This document shows positions 57,001 to 64,000 of a stretch of 64,000 nt of DNA, piece by piece. The position numbers were made by a program, and so were the translations under genes. The DNA is from Heterodera schachtii (taxonomy: Eukaryota; Nematoda; Chromadorea; Rhabditida; Heteroderidae), in NCBI GenBank assembly GCA_023374025.1, contig SIJG01000031.1, positions 1,305,035 through 1,369,034 on the forward strand. The letters run 5' to 3'. A model generated the notes under the pieces. It saw only the letters and a list, made by a program, of their open reading frames with translations, ran no database searches and was not told the origin of the DNA. Each line of letters opens with the position of its first letter. The stretch's first letter is position 1.

Positions 57001-58660
57001 TACGCAGGTCATCATCCCATTAAAAATGTAACAATTTACGTAAATGATTATTTGTATTTATTAATTGTTGAAAAGTATTGCGAAAAAATGAACATGAGAC
57101 ATTCATTTTTTTATAGCAATATGAAAAAATTGGGAAACAAAAAATGTGAAGGACAAATTACACAAAATAAACCGAAATTTTCTTTTAAAATATGAACTTG
57201 AAAGACCATAAGTATGGTTGTAAAAGGACATAAAATATGGACAAAAAAGCACGAAATATGGACTAAAAAGTTCAAAAATGGCCAAATATGATTAAAAAGG
57301 CAAAAATTGCGAAATATGGATTTATTCCCGAAAACCCCCGAAATATGGATTTAAATGGACGAAAAACCGTCACCAAATAAAAAATTTTAACGTAGAAATG
57401 CTATTTTTGAGCCTCTTTTTAATTAATGAAATGGCCTTCACATAAATTAATTTATTTAACAAATCTGTTTACACCTGCTGCTGTTCATTTTTATTAGAAT
57501 AACCGCAGTCAACGGGGTAAAGACTGTGCCTAACGCACGCCTCCAAAAAATTCATTCTTAATCTTGCAGCGGGATTCACATATTTGGTTGAATCAATTCT
57601 CTAATGCGATTGATATTTTATATAATTTCCTATTTATTATTTAAATTTGTAGCCATACGCAGGTTATTCCAATTAAAAAGATAGCAATTTACGTAAATGA
57701 ATATTTGTATTTTTTAATTGTTGAAAAGTATGGCGAAAAAATAAACATGAGACACTCATTTTTGTAGCAATATGACAAAATTGTGAAACAAAAATGTGAA
57801 GGACAAATTCCACAATAAAAAAATAATATATAAAATTACTATAAATTAATAAAATTTTCTTTTACCTAAAATTTTATTAAAAAATATTTTAAAAGTTTTT
57901 TAAAAAATAAAAATCCAAAATCGCGAAGCCTACCGGTCCCCAATGCTGCACGGATGCAATGCGTGTACTGTTGCGAAGCCTTCCGGTCCCCAACTCTCCA
58001 CAAACGCCCATGCACGTTCCGGTAGCTGCTACTGCCCAGCCAGCTGAGCCGTCTACCCGAATGCCGCGCATGTACCGTTGCGAAGCCTACCCAGTCCCCA
58101 ACGGCTGCACGCGTGCCACGCATGTTCCGGTAGCTAAAACATCACGACAAGGGGCGGGCGCGAAGCGCCCTGCCCCTCGAGGCGTGTGAGCGAGGAGCGG
58201 AGCGAAGCGGAGCGACGAGCGAGTACGCCGAGCAAGCGCCAACCGATGCTGCTGCACGAACAACCAGACACGCATCTGCGCCTGAGCTGCTACTGCACTA
58301 ACAACCTGGACGGCCTACCCCGTTACTGCCTACACCTCGTACAGCTAGAGGCCAGCCTCTGCAAGCACGCTCAGCGCCCGGGGCACCCCTCCGCGCACTA
58401 GTTGATATTTTATATAATTTCCTATTTATTATTTAAATTTGTAGCCATACGCAGGTTATTCCAATTAAAAAGATAGCAATTTACGTAAATGAATATTTGT
58501 ATTTATTAATTGTTGAAAAGTATGGCGAAAAAATAAACATGAGACACTCATTTTTGTAGCAATATGACAAAATTGTGAAACAAAAAATGTGAAGGACAAA
58601 TTCCACAAAATAAGCCGAAATTTCTTTCTTTTAAAAAGAATGAACTTGAAAGACCATAAT
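57001..58660. repeat. Segment present three times
   Basis: About 180-220 bp beginning 'aaatttgtagcc-tacgcagg' occurs at 56990-57175, 57645-57830 and 58439-58660. Copies 2 and 3 share a longer left flank ('ttgatattttatataatttc', 57609 and 58402). 57440-57480 and 58890-58935 share a further phrase ('acaaatc-gtttac'). Confidence 0.75.
57908..58401. other. GC-rich block unlike its surroundings
   Basis: About 490 bp of visibly high GC inside very AT-rich DNA, between repeat copies 2 and 3. It has internal units starting 'gcgaagcct-ccggtcccc' (three, near 57922, 57973 and 58079), a hairpin GGGGCGGGCGC-gaa-GCGCCCTGCCCC (58151-58176), and a run of gagcggagcga words (58188-58223). Several frames are open, as expected from composition; no product is recognised. 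Confidence 0.7.
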
Positions 58661-58774
58661 AAAACTGGCACACAAAGCCATGTAATTAATGAAATGACAA
58701 ATAATTAACCTATTAGACTGAGCAGTCATGTAATTTCTTCAATGATAAACTTATAATTGCTTATTGGTATCAAT

Positions 58775-58823
58775 TAGAGTGCCACGGTACCGGGAATTAC
58801 CGTCCCGGTCCCGTGGCACTATA
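58775..58823. mobile_element. 49-bp minimal MITE (cgggacc family)
   Basis: Ends TAGAGTGCCACGG and CCGTGGCACTATA with almost nothing between; perfect TSDs GTATCAAT at 58767-58774 and 58824-58831. Confidence 0.8.
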
Positions 58824-59129
58824 GTATCAATATCATTTGTTCATAAAATTCATTAGCCCCCAATTCATTTTCAACGTATCATATAAATTAATTAATTAAC
58901 AAATCCGTTTACAACTGCTGCTGTTCATTTCTTTTGATGTTGCGAAAGCATCAGTACAACAACTTGGTTTTACAAGAAAGATTTCTCCAATGCTATTTAA
59001 TTGCATTATTATTTATTAATTAAGAAAAAAGCATAAAATGTCATTTGGGTTTCAAAGAGAATTAATTTACTCACCATTTGGTTTTAAACTTTTGAAATTT
59101 TTTTTACTCAATCAAAGACCAAAATGATC

Positions 59130-59568
59130 GGCGCCCGGAAAATGCGTCAGTGGAAAATGCGTCAGTGAAACTATAAAACCAAGTTTTTTGGGTTTTGGAG
59201 GTCGCTGATCACAAATTAAACATCCATTTCGACCCATTCCAAACACCGGACCCGAATTCAAACAAAAGGTCGAAAGTTCAAATTTTCGAATTTTGCATTT
59301 TTGGTTCAAAAACGGCATAAATGTTCTTTTATTGAAGGATTGATGACTTTGGTGTGTTTACGTGTATTTAAACCGATTTTTAAGAAAAAACCTAATTTGA
59401 AAATTTAAACTTTTCGACTTTTTGTTCGAGTTCTGGTCCGGGGTTCTGAATGCAGAACGATGTTCTTATAAAAGTTTACTTCTTTACTACAATACTAATG
59501 CCATAGAACTTTATTTTAAAATATTTGTATCACTGACGCATTTTCCACTGACCGATTTTCCGGTCACG
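59130..59568. mobile_element. Fold-back element (aaatgcgtcag family), 439 bp, with in-window empty site
   Basis: Starts GGCGCCCGGAAAATGCGTCAG; the complement of its end is CGTGACCGGAAAATCGGTCAG. TSDs AAATGATC at 59122-59129 and 59569-59576. The other arm of the inverted repeat (about 60888-60897) shows the unoccupied site with one AAATGATC. Confidence 0.8.
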
Positions 59569-60153
59569 AAATGATCTTATCAGTTGGCATTTGATGCTGC
59601 TGAAAAATTCTTCCTTATCTGTCAATGTCAAACAAATTTTGTTCCCGAAATTCAGCTTGGCTCATTTTGAAAAAACGGCTTTCAATTTAATTGCCCATAT
59701 TTAAACAATGGCCATTCGCTGCACAATTTCATATTTAATTATCGGCATCGATAAGGCTAATCGGTTAATGCTCTAAGAAATGACAAGAAAGTCTAAGTTG
59801 GTTTTAGCAACGTATTTTTCAATTTTCTTGTATTTTTCTTATAAATTTTTCTCAAAATGCCAAAATATGTGCGATGTGTTTTTATGCGCCAAAATGCTAA
59901 AATTTGTGTTTTTTTATAAATCACTCTAAATCAATAATTGTTCAGAGAAAAATGTTATTTTTTGGCTTCTCTCGCCTTAACTAAGCCGAAAAAGAAATTG
60001 TGCAAAAACATAAAAATCAGTGGCTCTAAAAATTAATTGTTAATCATTTTTTAATTTAAAAACAATAAAATCCGGGCTTAGTGATTTAATGGAACATTCA
60101 TTTATAAGAAACAGATGTTTAAAAATTATATTTTTCAACAAATTTAATCAAAT

Positions 60154-60227
60154 CTATCTATATGATAGGTGCACGTCGTTTACAATTCTGTCACTTTGAA
60201 TCACGGCTTTTGCTGGCTCGATGGTCG
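60154..60227 (-). CDS. Candidate terminal exon
   Basis: A tttctttag acceptor, then TIEPAKAVIQSDRIVNDVH and a short end before TAG. Third-base pattern is coding-like; no partner exon found. Confidence 0.3.
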
Positions 60228-60905
60228 CTAAAGAAATAAAATGTTAAACATTTAAAAAACCAATTAAATAAACTTAATTTGACAACAAAACAATTATTTT
60301 TTCTATAAAATTTTATCTTAAACACAAATTTTAAAACATGATCTTGTCATTTTATTCTATTTCCTACATATTTACACTTTTTTGACATATTTCCTGATTT
60401 CTTAATCTAAACGGATAGAGAGAGAATGGGGCCCCTGCCAATTGGCGTTGCATTTAGGAACTAATTATGAAAAAATGATAAATGCAAAAACTTAATTGTC
60501 AAAATGTTAAGCCAAATTTAATAATCTACAAAAAAAAAAGAACATAAATAAAACAGAAAAAAAGAGTAATGAGCAGAGATAAGTGAAAATTTTTTGAAAT
60601 TTCTTTCAAAAATTAGTCAGTGGTGTTTGAAATTGTCGGACTCAATTAAAGCCTCAATCTGTGACAACAGTCAACCAAATTAGCAGATGAAGGGGCCAAT
60701 TAGCCTTATCAATGCCGATCATTAAATGAGATATTGTGCAGTGAACGGCCATTGTTTAAATATGGACAATTTAATTGAGGGCGCTTTTTTCCAAATGGGC
60801 CAAGCGGAAATTCGAGAACAAAATTTGTTTGACAGATAAGGAGGAATTTTAGCAGCAGCTTCAAATGCCAACTGATAAGATCATTTTGTTCTTTGATTGA
60901 GTAAA

Positions 60906-61695
60906 AAATTGCAAAATTTTATGGAATGTGAACAAACGTTGGGTTCTGACATTGGCTGAAATTGCATTTATCGGAGTTTGGCTCCAATTTTTGATTTTAA
61001 AGATTGTTAGGCCAAAGTTCGTTTAGCCAAACGAAACAAAAAATTGGTTTTATGAATATTTTAACATTTATACTAAATTTTTTTTAATAAATATTAAAAG
61101 CATTTGTTATTTTACTATAACTGAATTAATAATACCAAGATAAAATAGAAGTTTACACCATTTTAATTTAAATTTATAAATCATCTTTCCTCAAATATTG
61201 AATAAAGTACGGTCCCGGCGGGCGCCTGCTCAAATTTAAGGTCGTCATTGGGCTAAACTACTGATTTGTTTGCTCCGATGCAATTAAAAATGAACCGAAA
61301 ATAAAAATACATTTACTTAAATAAAAAGCGCCTCAATAAAATTTTAAACCAAAAAAGTTTAATCTTTTATAAATATAATTATTTCTCAATTTTGAGCGTA
61401 AATTTATTAAAATTATTTAAAATGCAATCTGCCGATGCCGTTCACGAAATGAGTGAAGAATGGCCAAGTTTGACTGTCCAAGTGTCTATAATTATTAAAT
61501 AATAAAAAAGTGATCATGATGGCACGGAAATTCAATATTAAAATTATTATCAAATCATGAAATTTTCATTTATAAGGATCTGTGAAAAAGTTAAAAATGT
61601 TTTCGACAATTAAAACAAAAAAAAATCAATTAGCACTAAAATAGGGAAATTAAATGAATTATATAATTAAAAATTTGTTTTTATTATTTATTTAT
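60906..61695. other. AT-rich, nothing recognised
   Basis: No frame or repeat family identified apart from a short GC patch at 61211-61230. Confidence 0.35.
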
Positions 61696-61880
61696 TTGCT
61701 AGCCCAAACGATGCCCATTTGAGTGTAAACGATCTGTCGAGTGGACGAATTGTGACACCAATTACCACGGTATCGCCTTCACCGTAGGAATATTCATGAT
61801 TTATTCTTCCTTTTTCTTTTCCGTTAATCCAAATTTTTCCATCACTATCAAATGCATAAGTTCGATCCCATTGTTTTTAA
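61696..61880 (-). pseudogene. SPRY-domain relic
   Basis: The minus strand reads RTYAFDSDGKIWINGKEKG then YSYGEGDTVVIGV, a clear SPRY core. The following strand is shifted: STRQIVYT and then KWASFGLA appear in different frames. Secreted SPRY proteins (SPRYSEC) are a known effector family of cyst nematodes; no signal peptide or full domain is present here, so only a relic can be claimed. Confidence 0.6.
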
Positions 61881-62344
61881 GTGCCACAATCCAAATTTTG
61901 ATCAATTTATTTGTCTGTTAATATTTTATTTAATATTAATAAGTTTTTCAATTTTGTTTGAATATAATCGCACAATTTTTTCTCTTTAACAATTGTCATC
62001 AATTTCCGCTCATTTGTGATAATAAATTTCCAAAAATATCTTAAAAACCGATAATGTGAAAAGATATTTGTATTGTCAACGAATTTTGCAACTGAAATAC
62101 CTAAAAATAAATTTAAACGAATGAAGGAAGATAAGGCGGAACATTCCGTAATTTATTTGCGTTTTCATTAAATTCTTGCAAAAAATTGAAATCGAAATTA
62201 GCAAATTAAATGATAAAAAGAACATTCCGTAACGGTGTTTAGCAACTTAACTTTTGCAAAAAAGAATTTCAATAAAATATAAAAATTTTATAAGGTACTG
62301 ATAACGAAAGGAGAGTCACACAGTAGGAAAATGTGGCAATATTT

Positions 62345-62440
62345 AAATGATTGCTAGACATAAAGCCGGGAATTTTGGGCAAGACCGGGACCTTTTTGGG
62401 TTGAAAACCCGGGAATTTTTGGAAAATTTTTCTTATAATG
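62345..62440. mobile_element. Truncated cgggacc-family MITE
   Basis: Has the 'ccgggaattttgggc' and 'tttttgggttgaaaa' phrases of the left half of 4400-4580, then runs into unrelated sequence. Confidence 0.6.
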
Positions 62441-62564
62441 GACAATGAGCCCAATGATTTTGAAATTCTCATGACGAAAATTGGCATCACAATAATTTTG
62501 TCGGAAATTGTAAAAAATCCGACTTTATTATTATTTGTTTAAATTAAAACAAACCCAAACGGTG

Positions 62565-62645
62565 TCCATTTTTTGTGAAAAAATTTCACGAGTGGTCAAA
62601 TGTAAAGGCCGAGACCGAACACATCGGCTATCATATATAAACAAT
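62565..62645 (-). pseudogene. Second SPRY-domain relic (C-terminal strand)
   Basis: The minus strand gives LTTREIF, then after a one-base shift TKNGHRLGLF and a stop, which is the end of a SPRY domain. DNA similarity to the end of 61696-61880 is visible, so the two are paralogous exon remnants. Confidence 0.5.
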
Positions 62646-63041
62646 TAATTAATTATCCATTCTGGCACCAACCTTTTTATTATTTCTCAAACAAAACAAC
62701 ATTTTCAATATAAATCAAAATAAAAAAACAAACAAATAAATAAATATCAATATAATAAAGAAAAAAAAAATTCAATATGAGATTGAAAGGCGGATAAAAA
62801 AGAAGTGTTCATCAATTTTAAAGAACATCAATTTGTTTGTTTCTTCGGCAGATTTGGCTAAAAATGAGAATTTAATTTAAATAAAATTTATTTAAAAAAT
62901 CTTTTGTGCATTTTATAAGCCAAAGTTTGCAAAATATATTATGAAAAACTTGCCCATCGGGAAAGCAAAGTATTCCAAGAATGATCGAGCCAACCTTAAA
63001 AATCATTGATAAAAGTCATTCGTCGCCATGTCAAATTGCTC

Positions 63042-63197
63042 CTAATCTTTGACCCTTTTATCCTCTTCCGATCCACAAGCATATCCATCCAGACACAGTT
63101 TAAGCGGTAATTGGTTCTGACTTGGTGCCAAATGGACTTGCGTAGTTTGTTCATCAATTCCGAGAACATCAAAGCATGTTTCTTCTGCAGATTTGAA
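63042..63197 (-). CDS. Candidate terminal exon of a small secreted-type protein
   Basis: A tag acceptor, then 51 codons in phase 0 to TAG: FKSAEETCFDVLGIDEQ, LAPSQNQLPLKLCLDGYAC, then an acidic-basic end. Three Cys. A decayed copy lies at about 62810-62860 (KSAEET, then divergence). No signal-peptide exon found. Confidence 0.4.
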   Translation of the reverse strand, partial: FKSAEETCFDVLGIDEQTTQVHLAPSQNQLPLKLCLDGYACGSEEDKRVKD

Positions 63198-63349
63198 CTA
63201 AAATCCGAATTTATTTAAATGAAAAAATATTTTGTGAGATTAAAAACCCAACAATACACAAAATATCTGTGCTATCGGGCCACATTTGAAGAAGCTTGTC
63301 CCACACTACAGTTTTTTATGATTTTTTAATTTTTCACCAATTAAAAATA

Positions 63350-63404
63350 TCAAAATACAATGAGGCATTTGCAGAAAACATTGTCGCACTTTTCTCCGTA
63401 GCAG
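63350..63404 (-). CDS. Candidate terminal exon with knottin-like Cys spacing
   Basis: A aatttag acceptor, then CYGEKCDNVFCKCLIVF and TGA. Four Cys in 14 residues resemble the end of a Cys-knot peptide. The upstream exon is unidentified. Confidence 0.35.
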
Positions 63405-64000
63405 CTAAATTGAACAAAAACTAATGAAAAAAAATCTTAGAAACGCAACATTTAAAAATATCAATTTAACATAAGTTATGGCAGAATAGTACTTATTTTT
63501 CATACAACTTTTCGAAAGTTGACCAAATTTTTGAAATTTTGCAGGCTAATAGAGAAAAAAACGGGGCTATCAAGTACCAAGAATTTAAAATTTGGTTGCC
63601 TTGAAGCAAAGTTATTTCTCTGTTCGATGAAACATTTCAAACTGAACGACCCAATTTTGGTGGCATTCTCTTAATTTTTATATAATTTTTTAACAAATTT
63701 CATTAAAATTCAAATGCCTTTTGATGCATGCGCAAAAGATTGTGCGAAGAATTTGATGAACAAGCAATGCTTGGTTTTACTTCATCAAATGCCATTCTAA
63801 ATTTGTAGCCGTCATTTTCCACTATTTATAGTAAAAATTCCATTTTTTAGGTTTATGTCTTAATTTAAAAAAAATAATTCTATAGAGTCGGGCGGTGCCG
63901 TGCCGACGATTGAAGGGGACTAATTTTCAATTCACCAAAAGGCAAATTTTTGAATTTTTTTTTTTGTTACATAATTCTGTTTAATTTTGTTGAAAATTAT
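63405..64000. repeat. Fold-back family fragment and last hairpin
   Basis: 63480-63620 belongs to the 'gcaggctaatagag' family. A decayed GC-rich hairpin is at 63889-63908. No gene is seen. Confidence 0.45.

Larger units (their letters stand above)
59098..60905. repeat. Large inverted repeat, about 230-bp arms
   Basis: 59098-59129 plus 59569-59780 pairs with 60690-60905 in reverse. Shared words include 'aactgataagatcat' and 'caatggcc'. Arms are diverged at many sites. The left arm is interrupted by the element at 59130-59568. Confidence 0.75.

Noticed and set aside
57908..58401. Protein-coding gene in the GC-rich block
   Set aside because: High GC removes stops in all frames; no frame shows a domain, start context or codon bias distinct from the others.

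Overview
The window looks like nuclear DNA of a nematode, most probably a plant-parasitic tylenchid close to the cyst nematodes (inference). The DNA is very AT-rich and the genes have short GT-AG introns. The protein families point the same way: BTB-BACK proteins with a repeated C-terminal module, an F-box-like family with a shared exon layout, SPRY and ShKT fragments, serpentine receptors, a Ly6-type protein and small secreted proteins. More than half of the window is repeats, mostly small hAT-like elements with 8-bp target-site duplications (TSDs) and fold-back structure.

Layout. 1-5.6 kb: nested non-autonomous elements and one orphan terminal exon. 5.6-11.1 kb: a decayed BTB-BACK gene whose stop is overwritten by a 268-bp tandem repeat. 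11.7-13.3 kb: a six-exon gene for a secreted Lys-rich, Cys-rich protein. 14.5-16.7 kb: a small secreted peptide between inverted repeats, abutting a second copy of the BTB gene's 3' half. 19.1-23.1 kb: a U2 snRNA gene split by a full-length, open R2/NeSL-type (Utopia-like) retrotransposon. 25-30 kb: hAT-like elements and an F-box-like gene with one frameshift. 30.4-31.7 kb: an eight-exon ankyrin-repeat gene. 33.2-34.5 and 38.2-39.5 kb: two intact F-box-like genes. 39.9-42.9 kb: two related hAT-like elements carrying tRNA-like segments. 44-45.4 kb: a Ly6/three-finger protein. 48-50.1 kb: a receptor gene broken by a 160-bp element inside an exon. 51.5-52.4 kb: a decayed ShKT gene. 54.8-55.3 kb: the 3' end of a second receptor. 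57-58.7 kb: a triplicated segment with a GC-rich block. 59-61 kb: a large inverted repeat with a dated insertion. 61.7-63.4 kb: SPRY relics and small Cys-containing terminal exons.

The strongest observations are three. First, the U2 gene is interrupted exactly inside its branch-point recognition motif. Second, many hAT-like elements have interiors built of family-specific repeated words while their ends stay complementary within each copy. Third, a GC-rich hairpin with a GNNA loop recurs about 18 times and shows compensatory stem changes. All gene models were made by eye from splice signals and reading phase; no database search was possible.
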